A stretch of 47,904 nt of DNA, taken from Rhizobium sullae (GTDB lineage: Bacteria > Pseudomonadota > Alphaproteobacteria > Rhizobiales > Rhizobiaceae). Shown here one piece after another: positions 1 through 8,724 of this stretch (the stretch's first letter is position 1; every line of letters starts with the position of its first letter). The notes beneath the pieces are model-generated. The model was not told where the DNA came from and made no database searches. It saw only the letters and a program-made list of their open reading frames with translations. The position numbers were made by a program, and so were the translations under genes. The stretch covers positions 59,048 to 106,951 of the forward strand of contig NZ_FWER01000017.1 of assembly GCF_900169785.1 (NCBI RefSeq), read 5' to 3'.

Positions 1-885
1 ATTGAAGGCGCAAAACTAAGCGACCGCGAAGTCGAAAGGCTGCTCTCGAACCTCCGTATCGGCTCGTTCACCAGCCGAGACGAACAGGAGGTCGCAGGCT
101 ATGCCGAGGTGATGGAAACAATCTTCTCCGCCTTCGACGCGATCCCGCTTGACGAAAATCACATCCGCCAACTCCATCGGGATCTGCTTGCTCACTCGAC
201 CAAGGATGAGCGACACAGGGGAAACTGGAAAACCCTTGCCAACAACGTCGAAGCCTTCGACGAAGATGGACGAAGCCTGGGCGTCGTTTTCGCGACAGCA
301 TCCCCGTTCGATACGCCGAGCCGGATGTCAGAACTGGTGGCCTGGCAACAGGCTCAGGAGAAGGATGGGACGTTCCATCCTCTGCTCATCGTCGCTGTCT
401 TCGTTGTGGTCTTTCTGGAAATCCATCCTTTCCAGGACGGCAATGGCCGCCTGTCGCGAGCCTTGACCACTCTGCTGCTATTGCGGGCGGGTTATTCCTA
501 CGTTCCGTATAGCTCTCTCGAAAGCGTTATCGAACAGAATAAGGAATCCTATTACCTCGCGCTTCGTCGAACGCAGGGCACAATCCGGTCGAACCAACAG
601 GACTGGAATCCGTGGGTCGAGTTTTTCCTACGGAGCCTGCAGCGCCAGAAGCAGCGGCTCGAGCGCAAGATCGCGCGTGAACGCATCCTGCTGGGCGACC
701 TGCCGGAATTGTCGGTCGCGATCCTCGAACTGGCGCGTGAGCGTGGGCGGGTTACGGTGATGGACGCGGCCAAGGCCACAGGCGCAAGCCGCAACACCGT
801 CAAGGATCATCTTCGGGCGTTGACCGAGCAGGGGCATCTGACCCTTCATGGAGCGGGTCGCGGGACCTGGTACTGCCTGAACTAA
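1..885 (+). CDS. Fic family protein, 5' end cut by window edge
   Basis: The reading frame is open from base 1, so the gene begins upstream of the window. The Fic motif HPFQDGNGRLSR lies at visible residues 142-153; its histidine is the catalytic base in Fic enzymes, which usually transfer AMP from ATP to a hydroxyl of a target protein. The first residues read IEGAKLS, like the end of the N-terminal Fic helix whose (S/T)xxxE(G/N) glutamate blocks ATP binding in class II Fic proteins. The C-terminal 80 residues (around TVMDAAKATGASRNTVKDHL) look like a winged helix-turn-helix, an arrangement common in single-gene Fic regulators. The target is unknown. An ATG at 109 exists but would cut off conserved N-terminal sequence. 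Confidence 0.88.
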   Translation: MEGAKLSDREVERLLSNLRIGSFTSRDEQEVAGYAEVMETIFSAFDAIPLDENHIRQLHRDLLAHSTKDERHRGNWKTLANNVEAFDEDGRSLGVVFATASPFDTPSRMSELVAWQQAQEKDGTFHPLLIVAVFVVVFLEIHPFQDGNGRLSRALTTLLLLRAGYSYVPYSSLESVIEQNKESYYLALRRTQGTIRSNQQDWNPWVEFFLRSLQRQKQRLERKIARERILLGDLPELSVAILELARERGRVTVMDAAKATGASRNTVKDHLRALTEQGHLTLHGAGRGTWYCLN

Positions 886-1122
886 GGCCGGAGTGATTGG
901 TCCGCCGATGCGCCGAGACCACAGCACGGCCCAACTGTGTGCGGCGGCCATTGCCACGTCCCTTTGCCTGACGTTAGCGGCGCTCCATGTGCGGGCTCGA
1001 TGAGGCATGTCTGACCGGAGAGCGGCTCCGCCTCGATCGTCCTCCCGCAACGGCCATCCGAAACTTTCTTCCCCTGACGGCATTGCCGCCATTCCTCGCG
1101 CGGCAACAAAGTTCCTCCCGGC

Positions 1123-1250
1123 CGCCCTCCATCGGACGTATCGGATCCGCTGGGAAGGCGGTAGCGGTGGCGCTCTTTCTGCTGTGTGACGACTCTTCCT
1201 ATGTTACAGGTAGCCAATACGCTGTTGATGGCGGGTTGACGCTGCCATGA
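1123..1250 (+). pseudogene. C-terminal relic of a short-chain dehydrogenase/reductase
   Basis: The last 40 or so codons before the TGA at 1248 read GRIGSAGKAVAVALFLLCDD then SSYVTGSQYAVDGGLTLP, the classical C-terminal signature of short-chain dehydrogenases (LFL.SD.SSYVTG....VDGG). No Rossmann glycine motif or YxxxK active site is found upstream between 886 and 1120, so only the tail remains. It is a decayed fragment wedged between the Fic gene and the polyamine-type operon. The rest of 886-1122 holds nothing I recognise. Confidence 0.6.
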
Positions 1251-1271
1251 AATTTCACAGCTTCTGTTCGG

Positions 1272-2069
1272 TCATTTTTCTGATGCCATTGCTCCCAATA
1301 GCTTTGGAAGATCACCGAAGCGGGCGATCAAGCCGAATATGAGGGCAGCTGTCGCGACGAAGAGGATCGTGACAGACGCCATCGTCGGCGTATAGCCGTA
1401 ACGCAGCGCGTTGAAGATCTTGATCGGCAAGGTCTCCAGCGTGAAGCCCACTGTCATGTAGGCGACGATGTACTCGTTCAGCGACAGAACGAAGGCAAAG
1501 GCGTAGCCCGAGACCAGATAGGGCCGGATCAGCGGCAAGACGATTGTTGTGAAGATCGTGCGATCATTTGCACCCATGGTCGCGGCTGCTTCGACGAAGG
1601 AGCGGTCGATCGACGTGAAGCCGAGCGACAGCGTCACCAGCGGTAATGTGACGAAGAAGATTGCGTGGCTGATTACGGCCGTCCACGGCGCACCGTAAAA
1701 GCCGGTGGTCGCCCAGAATGTCAACAGCCCGAGCGCAGTGATGACGGGCGGCAGGGTGAAGGGCGCGATGCCCAAGAGCTGGAAGATGTTCGCCCATGGG
1801 GCAATTCGCCGCCATAAAAACCAGGCAAGCGGCAAGGCGATGAGTACTGCAAGTGCTGCGGACAGAATGGCCAGCGTCAGCGAGGCGAAAAGTGCGTTCC
1901 GCCATTCGGGATTGGTGAAGACCTCACCATACCAGCCGAGCGAAAAGCCCTGGGGCGGGAAGGTCAGACTCTGCTTCGCGTTCACTGAGACGCCGGCAAC
2001 GACGATGATAGGTGCTGCCAGGAAAAGGCCGATCAGAGAGAAATACAAGCGGTGGAGAAAGGTGTTCAT
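1272..2069 (-). CDS. ABC transporter permease, PotC-like (polyamine/opine type)
   Basis: 265-residue inner-membrane permease with about six hydrophobic segments and the EAA loop FVEAAATMGANDRTIF that contacts the ATPase. It fits the second permease (PotC class) of spermidine/putrescine-type importers. It is the last gene of a minus-strand operon; its ATG overlaps the stop of the upstream permease by 4 bp, implying translational coupling. The substrate is inferred only from the agmatinase-family gene at the head of the operon. Confidence 0.9.
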   Translation of the reverse strand: MNTFLHRLYFSLIGLFLAAPIIVVAGVSVNAKQSLTFPPQGFSLGWYGEVFTNPEWRNALFASLTLAILSAALAVLIALPLAWFLWRRIAPWANIFQLLGIAPFTLPPVITALGLLTFWATTGFYGAPWTAVISHAIFFVTLPLVTLSLGFTSIDRSFVEAAATMGANDRTIFTTIVLPLIRPYLVSGYAFAFVLSLNEYIVAYMTVGFTLETLPIKIFNALRYGYTPTMASVTILFVATAALIFGLIARFGDLPKLLGAMASEK

Positions 2070-2920
2070 GCCGTTTCTCCCTTGCGGCCGATCAGCACCG
2101 TCAGTCCGACCATGGCGAGCGTCACCAGTACGAGAAATACGGCCATCGCGGCGGCAAACGGCATGTTCGACTGGTAGACGGCTTGGTCGGTGATGAGCAC
2201 CGAAAGGGTCCAGTGCGATGGACGTCCGAGAATCTGCGGCAGCAGGTAGGAGCCGAGTGCGAAGATGAAGACCATGATGAGCGTCGCGATGATGGTGTTG
2301 CGCAACGCAGGCACGACGATCGTGAAAAATGCCTTGACTGGCGAAGCGCCGAGAGTACGTGCCGCTTCCGTCAGGGTCGGATCAAGCCGGACGAGGGCGG
2401 GATAGAGGATCAGGATCGTGTAAGGCAGGGCCTGATAGACCATGCCGGCCAGAACCGCGCTGAAACTCGGCGTCAGCGCCACGGCCTGCTGCATGACGCC
2501 CGCCATGACAAGCAGATTGGTGATGCCGGCGGTGCGCGAAAACAGCGTCGACCAGGCAAAGCCGATGATGACTTCAGAAAGCGAAAGGATCGACAGCAGC
2601 GCGACCAGCCAAACGACCTGAGCCTTCCGTCCCATGCGCGTCAGCAGATAGGTGAATGGAATGCCAAGCACGATGCAGCAGATCGCAACAGCGATTGCAA
2701 GGAACAGTGAAAAGCCGAGTACCTTGCCGAAGAATAGGCTGACGAAGCGAGCGTAATTGTCGAACACGAAGGCGGGTGTGTAGAAGCCGCCCTGCTGCCG
2801 CTGGAAAAAGCTCACGGCAATCATCGTTGTAAAGGGAATGACGAAAAAGACCGTCAGCATTCCGGCCGGGAAGGCGAGTGGCCAGTAATCGGCAATCTTG
2901 TGCGGTGGTTCGCGCCTCAT
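2066..2920 (-). CDS. ABC transporter permease, PotB-like (polyamine/opine type)
   Basis: 284-residue membrane permease with an N-terminal hydrophobic segment from about residue 15 and the EAA loop TEAARTLGASPVKAFF near residue 195. It would pair with the PotC-like permease downstream to form the channel of a spermidine/putrescine-family importer. Start and stop overlap by 4 bp (ATGA) with both the preceding ATPase and the following permease, so the three genes are tightly coupled. Confidence 0.9.
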   Translation of the reverse strand: MRREPPHKIADYWPLAFPAGMLTVFFVIPFTTMIAVSFFQRQQGGFYTPAFVFDNYARFVSLFFGKVLGFSLFLAIAVAICCIVLGIPFTYLLTRMGRKAQVVWLVALLSILSLSEVIIGFAWSTLFSRTAGITNLLVMAGVMQQAVALTPSFSAVLAGMVYQALPYTILILYPALVRLDPTLTEAARTLGASPVKAFFTIVVPALRNTIIATLIMVFIFALGSYLLPQILGRPSHWTLSVLITDQAVYQSNMPFAAAMAVFLVLVTLAMVGLTVLIGRKGETA

Positions 2921-3954
2921 TTCTGCAGCACCACGCAGACATCGGGCGAGAGCTTGACGCCGACCTCATCGCCGACGTTGACGAGCGGCCGTTCGCGCGG
3001 CGTCGAAACGGCGACGACCTGCGTCCCGGAAAGATCGAGGAACGTCTCGATCGTGCCGCCGAGATCGCGGATGAAGGTTACCTTGCCGCCAATGGTGTTG
3101 CTGCCTGGCACTGTCAGGTGCACGTCCTCCGGCCGCACCGATATCGTTGCCTTGCTAAGGCCGGGCGGAAGCAAAACACCTTCGATCACCTTGCCGAGGA
3201 CGGTTGCCCGGCCGGCGCTGTCGGCCTCGACGTTGAGCAGATTGGTCGAACCGATGAAGTCGGCGACGAAGCGGTCGGCGGGACGGCGGTAGATCTCGAT
3301 CGGGCTGGCCGCCTGGCGGATCTCTCCGCTGTTCATGACGACGACGGTATCGGCCATCGTCATCGCTTCGCGCTGATCGTGGGTCACGACGATTGTCGTG
3401 ATGCCGAGCTTCTGCTGAAGCTGGCGAAGCTCAACCTGCATCGCCTCCCGCAGTTTTGCGTCCAGTGCCGAAAGCGGTTCGTCGAGGAGGAAGAGCTTAG
3501 GCGAAATCGTCAGCGCACGCGCGATCGCGACACGCTGGCGCTGGCCGCCGGAAAGCTTGTTCACGGGACGGTCGGCATATCCGGGGAGATGGATCATCGT
3601 CAGCAATTCGTCGACGCGCTTCTTTTGCGCCTCCTTCGCCGTACCGCGGATGCGCAGCGGATAAGCGATATTTTCGCCAACGCTGAGGTGGGGGAAAAGC
3701 GCAAGCGACTGAAACACCATCCCCAAGTCGCGCTTGTGGGTCGGGATGGCCGTAATGTCGCTGCCGTCGAGCACGATGGCGCCGCTCGTCGGCATGTCGA
3801 GGCCGGCGATCATGCGCAGCAAAGTTGTCTTGCCGCAGCCGGAGGGGCCGAGTAGGCAGACGAACGTGCCATGCGGAACGCTGAGCTGTACGTTGTCGAC
3901 GGCGGTGAAGGCGCCGAATTGTTTGGTGACGTTGTTGAGTGTCAGTCCGGACAT
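2917..3954 (-). CDS. ABC transporter ATP-binding protein, PotA-like
   Basis: 345-residue ATPase of the CUT1/spermidine importer class. Visible are Walker A GPSGCGKTT, the Q-loop in MVFQSLALFPH, signature LSGGQRQRVAIARAL, Walker B LFLLDEPLSALD and the switch histidine in VVTHDQREAMT, then a C-terminal TOBE-like domain of about 110 residues (ISVRPEDVHL). A longer frame starts at 4047, but the ATG at 3954 is preceded by GGGGGA at a good distance and begins directly with the ABC domain, so I prefer it. It energises the two permeases downstream. Confidence 0.92.
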   Translation of the reverse strand: MSGLTLNNVTKQFGAFTAVDNVQLSVPHGTFVCLLGPSGCGKTTLLRMIAGLDMPTSGAIVLDGSDITAIPTHKRDLGMVFQSLALFPHLSVGENIAYPLRIRGTAKEAQKKRVDELLTMIHLPGYADRPVNKLSGGQRQRVAIARALTISPKLFLLDEPLSALDAKLREAMQVELRQLQQKLGITTIVVTHDQREAMTMADTVVVMNSGEIRQAASPIEIYRRPADRFVADFIGSTNLLNVEADSAGRATVLGKVIEGVLLPPGLSKATISVRPEDVHLTVPGSNTIGGKVTFIRDLGGTIETFLDLSGTQVVAVSTPRERPLVNVGDEVGVKLSPDVCVVLQK

Positions 3955-4061
3955 GGATCCCCCGCGTGAGCCGCGTGCGTATGAAGAATGCCCCGCATGC
4001 GCCTTGCCGTCAAAGCCGGAAGGCGCATGCCGATCATTGGGGAGCATTCAGGCTTCGAAAC

Positions 4062-5150
4062 TCAGCCGACGATGAGTTCCGTCCATTTCTGGTTCAGCCA
4101 ATCGGACTTGCTCTGGTAGAGATCGTAGCGCGGCGTGATCGGCTCGATGTCGGAGGAGACGGCTGCGAACTCCTTGTCGGTCAAGTCGAGCAATTCGCGC
4201 TTGATGGTCGGTGCTGTGCCCACTTTGCGCGACATCAGCGCCTGGATGGCCGGCTGGCACATGTAGTCGATGAAGATATGTGCCTCTTCCGCCTTCTTGG
4301 AAGTGCGCGACAGCGCCCAGCAGCCGGAATCCTGGATGCCGCCTTCCTTCGGGAAGGTCGAGCGGACCGGGAAGCCGTCGGCGGCGGCCAGCCCGGTGAC
4401 ATCGTGGTAATACTGGCCCATCGGGATTTCACCGGACTTCAGCGCCTGCTCGAACTGCGCCTCGTCGCGATACCAGAGGCGGACATTCGGCTTCACCTCA
4501 GCAAGCTTGTCGAACGCCTTCAGGATGCCTTCCTCGGTGTCGAGCGCATTCGTACCGCCGAAATGCGTCTTGGCCGTCACTTCGAGTAGGAATGAGTTGG
4601 AGACGAGGGCAAGCAGGCCGAGCTTGTCGGCATTTGCCGGATCCCACAGCGCGTTCCAGGAGGTCGGAGCTTCCTTGTAGACATCCGTGTTTGTGACGAG
4701 CGTGATGTACCACGCCACGGCACCGACACCGGCAACGCGGCCGTCCGGATATTTGTTGACGAAGCGGTCGATGAGGCCGGAGGCGTTCTTGAGCTCTGCC
4801 ATGTCGATCGGCGTCCAGAGCTCGGTTGCCTGGCCCTTTAACATCGCGACCTGCGACATCATCGAAAGGTCGGCAGGCGCCTGGCCGGCCTTGGCGGCCT
4901 GTTCCAGCTGCACCAGCCAGGCCTCGCCTGTCGGTTCGGCCACCGATTCGATGGCAATGCCGGTTGCCTTGGTGAATTCCGGAAAGACGTTCTTGTCGAA
5001 CGAATCCTTGAAGTAACCGCCATAGACGCCGACCTTCAGCGACTTGTCCTGCGCGCGCAGAACGGCAGGCATGGCGAGCGTGCTGGTGGCGGCGAGGCCG
5101 GTTGCCAGCACGTTTCGGCGGCTGACCGCCTTGTCGAGAATGGTTTTCAT
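4062..5150 (-). CDS. Extracellular solute-binding protein, PotD-like, Tat-exported
   Basis: 362-residue periplasmic binding protein of the spermidine/putrescine family. The N-terminus has a twin-arginine motif (SRRNVLATG) followed by a hydrophobic stretch and an Ala-x-Ala type site near residue 32, so it is probably exported folded through Tat. Mature features such as KVGVYGGYFKDSFDKNVFPEF match PotD-like proteins. It lies between the agmatinase-type gene and the ATPase; AAGGGAA precedes the ATG. Candidate ligands are agmatine, putrescine or a guanidino acid; the sequence does not decide. Confidence 0.9.
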   Translation of the reverse strand: MKTILDKAVSRRNVLATGLAATSTLAMPAVLRAQDKSLKVGVYGGYFKDSFDKNVFPEFTKATGIAIESVAEPTGEAWLVQLEQAAKAGQAPADLSMMSQVAMLKGQATELWTPIDMAELKNASGLIDRFVNKYPDGRVAGVGAVAWYITLVTNTDVYKEAPTSWNALWDPANADKLGLLALVSNSFLLEVTAKTHFGGTNALDTEEGILKAFDKLAEVKPNVRLWYRDEAQFEQALKSGEIPMGQYYHDVTGLAAADGFPVRSTFPKEGGIQDSGCWALSRTSKKAEEAHIFIDYMCQPAIQALMSRKVGTAPTIKRELLDLTDKEFAAVSSDIEPITPRYDLYQSKSDWLNQKWTELIVG

Positions 5151-5210
5151 GGCTTTGTTCCCTTTTTTGTTTGGTCTGTCATGACGTTGCAGATTCGGTC
5201 GTTGCCGGGC

Positions 5211-6272
5211 TCAATCGCGCTTGCTGCCGATGGATGGGCTGAAGACCATCAGGCTCAGGATTTCGAACAAGACCTGGGCACCGGCGTGGGCGGTATTGGT
5301 CGTGGCGTCATATTGCGGGGCGACCTCGACAACATCTCCGCCGACAAGATTGATCCCTTTCAGGCCGCGGATCAATTCCAGAACCTCCCGCGTCGTCAAG
5401 CCGCCGACTTCCGGTGTGCCGGTGCCGGGCGCAAAGCTCGGATCGAGGCTGTCGATGTCGAAGGATAGATAGGTGGGAGCTCCGCCGACGATCGCCTTTG
5501 CCCTCTCGATGATCGCCGGAATCCCCATGCCCGTCACCTCCTCAGCATGGATCACCGTCATTCCAGATTCGTAGGAGAACTCCCAGAGATATTCGGCCGA
5601 ACCGCGGATGCCGATCTGCACAGTACGGGTCGGATCGAGCACGCCGTCGAGGACGGCATTGCGGAACGGACCGCCGTGGTGGAACTTTGTCTGGTCGAAC
5701 GCGCCCCCCGTATCGCAATGCGCATCGATGTGGATCAAGCCGACCGGTTGCTTCTTGCCGACGGCCTTCAGGATCGGGTGCGTTATCGAGTGATCGCCGC
5801 CGACTGAAAGCGGTACGACGCCTGCATCAATGATCTGATTGATGCGCTTTTCGATGTCGTCATGACTGAGTTCCAGCCGGTAACGGCTCTGGAAGGGGAC
5901 GTCGCCGATATCGGCGACGCGCAAATCAAACAGCGGCGCCGTGCCCAGCACATGATTATAAGGACCAATGCGCTCGATGGCGCGCAGTGCGCGCGGTCCG
6001 AAGCGCGATCCCGGACGGTTGGTGACGCCGAGATCCATCGGGATACCGGTGATTGCGACCTGCAGATTGCCGAAATCCGGCTCATCGGCGGCGACCGGCA
6101 TGTAAGGGGCGCTCAGGAATGTCGGAATGCCGGCGTAAGGAGCAAGGCGCGTGCCGGTTTTTGAAAAGATCTTATCGGCCACCTTGCGGAAGTCAGGATC
6201 GAGTATCTGGCCGCCGTGGCTCTCGGCGAATTTCGCACGTAGTTCTTCGAGTTTCGTCTGATCCCAGGCCAT
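5211..6272 (-). CDS. speB: Agmatinase/ureohydrolase family enzyme
   Basis: 353-residue metal-dependent ureohydrolase. The Mn-binding motifs are clear: GGDHSITHP, IHIDAHCDTG and SFDIDSLDPSFAPGTGTPEV. The family hydrolyses guanidino compounds to an amine plus urea: agmatine to putrescine, or 4-guanidinobutyrate to GABA. It is first in the minus-strand operon and followed after 60 bp by the binding protein, so the import substrate is probably its own substrate. AAGAGGTG precedes the ATG. The exact substrate is not certain, since agmatinases, guanidinobutyrases and guanidinopropionases share these motifs; the symbol reflects the family. Confidence 0.85.
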   Translation of the reverse strand: MAWDQTKLEELRAKFAESHGGQILDPDFRKVADKIFSKTGTRLAPYAGIPTFLSAPYMPVAADEPDFGNLQVAITGIPMDLGVTNRPGSRFGPRALRAIERIGPYNHVLGTAPLFDLRVADIGDVPFQSRYRLELSHDDIEKRINQIIDAGVVPLSVGGDHSITHPILKAVGKKQPVGLIHIDAHCDTGGAFDQTKFHHGGPFRNAVLDGVLDPTRTVQIGIRGSAEYLWEFSYESGMTVIHAEEVTGMGIPAIIERAKAIVGGAPTYLSFDIDSLDPSFAPGTGTPEVGGLTTREVLELIRGLKGINLVGGDVVEVAPQYDATTNTAHAGAQVLFEILSLMVFSPSIGSKRD

Positions 6273-6384
6273 TCCGGTTCACCTCTTGTCTCAAAAGGTG
6301 GGAAAGCGGAACCGCGCTGCGGTTCACGACCATTCCCCTTGCTGTCGTTTATTTTTTGCATTACCCGACAAAAAAGTTGAAAAT

Positions 6385-6408
6385 GCAATTCACATTGTAA
6401 TAGCAATT
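6385..6408. promoter_or_regulatory. Candidate LysR-type operator between speB and lysR
   Basis: The AT-rich divergent intergenic region contains CAAT-tcac-ATTG immediately followed by ATTG-taatag-CAAT, plus a direct GCAATT repeat 18 bp apart. Overlapping dyads of this kind in a divergent LysR/target gap are where such regulators normally bind. This is inference from position and symmetry. Confidence 0.4.
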
Positions 6409-6437
6409 AGCGTGAGATTTTTTCACATTAGGTTGCC

Positions 6438-7469
6438 ATGTTCAACCGACTGCCGCCGCTGAATGCATTGCGTGCCTTCGAGGCCGCCGCTCGCCGCGGC
6501 TCGGTCTCGGCGGCTGCGCGCGAGCTCAATGTTACTCATGGGGCCATCAGCCATCAGATCAAGGCGCTGGAAGCGGTCTTCGGCACGCCGCTTTTCGAGC
6601 GCAACGGCAAGCGGCTGAAGCTCACGCCGCAGGCTGCTCTGCTTTTACCGGCTCTAACAACTGCATTCGAGACGATCGCAGCGGCAACGGCGCTGGTGAC
6701 CCGGCCATCGACCAGCGGCAGCCTTAGGATTTCATGCGTGCCGGCTCTGCTCTCATTCTGGCTGATTCCGCGCATGCACCAGTTCAGCGAACAGTTCCCG
6801 GATATCAGCCTGACGCTCGTCGCCTCCAACGACCCCGACCGGCTTTACTCGCCGGATATCGATGTCTGCATTCTTTATGGCGACGGGACCTGGCTGGACT
6901 GCTGGGCGCGCCTTTGGAGCAACCTGCAACTTTTCCCCGTCGTCAGCCCGACCCTGATGAACAGCCGCGCGTTGCGCTCTGTGCGCGATCTGCGCGATCA
7001 CGTCCTGCTTCACGGCGACGATGGACGCGAATGGAACACCTGGCTTGCTGCAGCCGACGCGTTGGACATGCCGCGCGGCAGGCAGCACTTCATGAGCGAT
7101 GCGCGGCTATCCACGGAGGCGGCCTTGAGCGGGCAGGGGGTTGCGCTCGGCGATGCGATTACGGCCGGCAGCCTGATCGCTCAGGGCGAACTCGTCGTAC
7201 CCTTTGATCTCTCCGTTCCGGCCAATGATGCCTTTTATGTCGCCTGCCGAAACGAAGTGCGCGCCGCGCCGATCGTTAGGGTCTTTATCGACTGGTTCTT
7301 CTCCGCCCTCGAAAGAGATCGCGGGGCAGAGCCGCAGACGTCGGCCCGGCGTGTGATCCGCGGGCGCGGGCGAATTGACGCTCCGGCGGCTACAGCCGAA
7401 AGCTTCACGCCTGTCTCGCGCGCTCGCGCCGCCGCCCAACGGCCCGTCAAGCGCCGCCTGAAACCGTAA
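6438..7469 (+). CDS. LysR-family transcriptional regulator, GcvA-like
   Basis: 343-residue LysR regulator. The N-terminal winged helix-turn-helix is of the GcvA subgroup (PPLNALRAFEAAAR, then SVSAAARELNVTHGAISHQI), followed by an inducer-binding domain from about residue 95. The last 40 residues are a basic, Ala/Arg-rich extension beyond the usual family length. It is divergent from the agmatinase operon and 24 bp upstream of an aminotransferase, so it most likely controls one or both. Confidence 0.9.
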   Translation: MFNRLPPLNALRAFEAAARRGSVSAAARELNVTHGAISHQIKALEAVFGTPLFERNGKRLKLTPQAALLLPALTTAFETIAAATALVTRPSTSGSLRISCVPALLSFWLIPRMHQFSEQFPDISLTLVASNDPDRLYSPDIDVCILYGDGTWLDCWARLWSNLQLFPVVSPTLMNSRALRSVRDLRDHVLLHGDDGREWNTWLAAADALDMPRGRQHFMSDARLSTEAALSGQGVALGDAITAGSLIAQGELVVPFDLSVPANDAFYVACRNEVRAAPIVRVFIDWFFSALERDRGAEPQTSARRVIRGRGRIDAPAATAESFTPVSRARAAAQRPVKRRLKP

Positions 7470-7493
7470 TCGATCTCTCAAGGAAAGCCCGGA

Positions 7494-8657
7494 ATGCCGC
7501 TTGCCCATCCAAATCCGCTCGTCTCTCGTTTGTCGCCGCCACCCATCCCTTCTGTGGTTGCCTGGGCGCGTGACTATAATGGCGGCAAAGGACCGCTGAT
7601 CGACCTGTCCCAAGCCGTGCCCGGCTATCCCGCTCATCCAGAGATGCTGCGGCTTCTCGGCGAGGCGGCCGCCTCTCCAGCTATGACCGGCTATGGCGCC
7701 ATCGAAGGGGAGGAGGCGCTCAGGAAGGCTTATGCGGCGCATATGTCGGACGTCTATGGCACGAGCGTTGCTGCCGCCAACATCCATATCACCTCCGGCT
7801 GCAATCAGGCCTTCATGTGCAGCACCATCGCGCTTGCCAAATCGGGCGAGACGATCGCGCTCACCAATCCCTTCTATTTCAATCACGAAACCACGCTTTC
7901 CATGCTGGGCATCGGACGTGTTCTCGTCGATTGCGATGCTGCGAAAGGCTTCTTGCCGAGCCTGGCATCGGCAGAAAAGGCCTTGTTATCGGGCGTGCGT
8001 GCCCTTGCGGTCGTCACACCGAACAATCCGACCGGCGCAGTCTATCCGCCGGCGTTGCTTCGCGAACTCTTCCATCTTTGCCGGAAATATGGAGCCTGGC
8101 TGATCCTGGACGAGACCTATCGGGACTTTCTGCCGGCCGATGCCGGAGCGCCGCATGATCTGCTCTCCATCGAGGGCTGGGATGAGACGCTTGTCCTGCT
8201 CTACAGCTTCTCCAAATCCTTCTGCATTCCTGGACACCGGCTCGGTGCGATAACAGCCGGTCCGCGCATCGTCGGCGAGATCGCCAAGATCATGGACAAC
8301 ATGCAGATCTGTGCGCCGCGGGCGGCTCAGGCCGCCGTGGCAACTGCCCTTCCGATCCTGGCGGACTGGCGCGCTGCAAACCGGCTGGAAATTTCGCGCC
8401 GCGCTGAGGCGCTGAAAGCGGTCATGGCAGAAACGAACGGCTGGTCGATCGCCGCAATCGGCGCCTACTTCGCCTTCGTCCGGCATCCTTGTGGGGATCT
8501 GCCTTCCGCCACGGTGGCGGAAAGGCTAGCCAAGGAAGCCGGAGTGATTTGTATCCCTGGAAGCTATTTCGGCGAGAGCCAAGACGGTTATCTCCGGCTT
8601 GCCTTCGCCAATGCCGATGTTGGCGTGATCGGGCAGTTGCGCGAGCGCCTGCGATAG
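7494..8657 (+). CDS. PLP-dependent class I/II aminotransferase
   Basis: 387-residue fold-type I aminotransferase. Motifs seen are TPNNPTGAVYPP (substrate and cofactor contacts), ILDETYRDF (the Asp that contacts the pyridine nitrogen), and YSFSKSFCIPGHRLG with the Schiff-base lysine. AAGGAAAG precedes the ATG. It follows the LysR gene by 24 bp, so the two are probably co-transcribed. Given the divergent guanidino/polyamine operon it may transaminate the amine or amino acid produced there, but that is inference; the sequence only supports a generic aminotransferase. Confidence 0.88.
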   Translation: MPLAHPNPLVSRLSPPPIPSVVAWARDYNGGKGPLIDLSQAVPGYPAHPEMLRLLGEAAASPAMTGYGAIEGEEALRKAYAAHMSDVYGTSVAAANIHITSGCNQAFMCSTIALAKSGETIALTNPFYFNHETTLSMLGIGRVLVDCDAAKGFLPSLASAEKALLSGVRALAVVTPNNPTGAVYPPALLRELFHLCRKYGAWLILDETYRDFLPADAGAPHDLLSIEGWDETLVLLYSFSKSFCIPGHRLGAITAGPRIVGEIAKIMDNMQICAPRAAQAAVATALPILADWRAANRLEISRRAEALKAVMAETNGWSIAAIGAYFAFVRHPCGDLPSATVAERLAKEAGVICIPGSYFGESQDGYLRLAFANADVGVIGQLRERLR

Positions 8658-8724
8658 GCGGTTTGCGCGCAATTTTTGTGATAGTGTCAGCGCGACGATC
8701 CGATGGAGTTTGGAGAGGGCACCG

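Noticed and set aside
2878..3855. 325-codon plus-strand frame
   Set aside because: Antisense shadow of the PotA-like ATPase gene, whose motifs are unambiguous.
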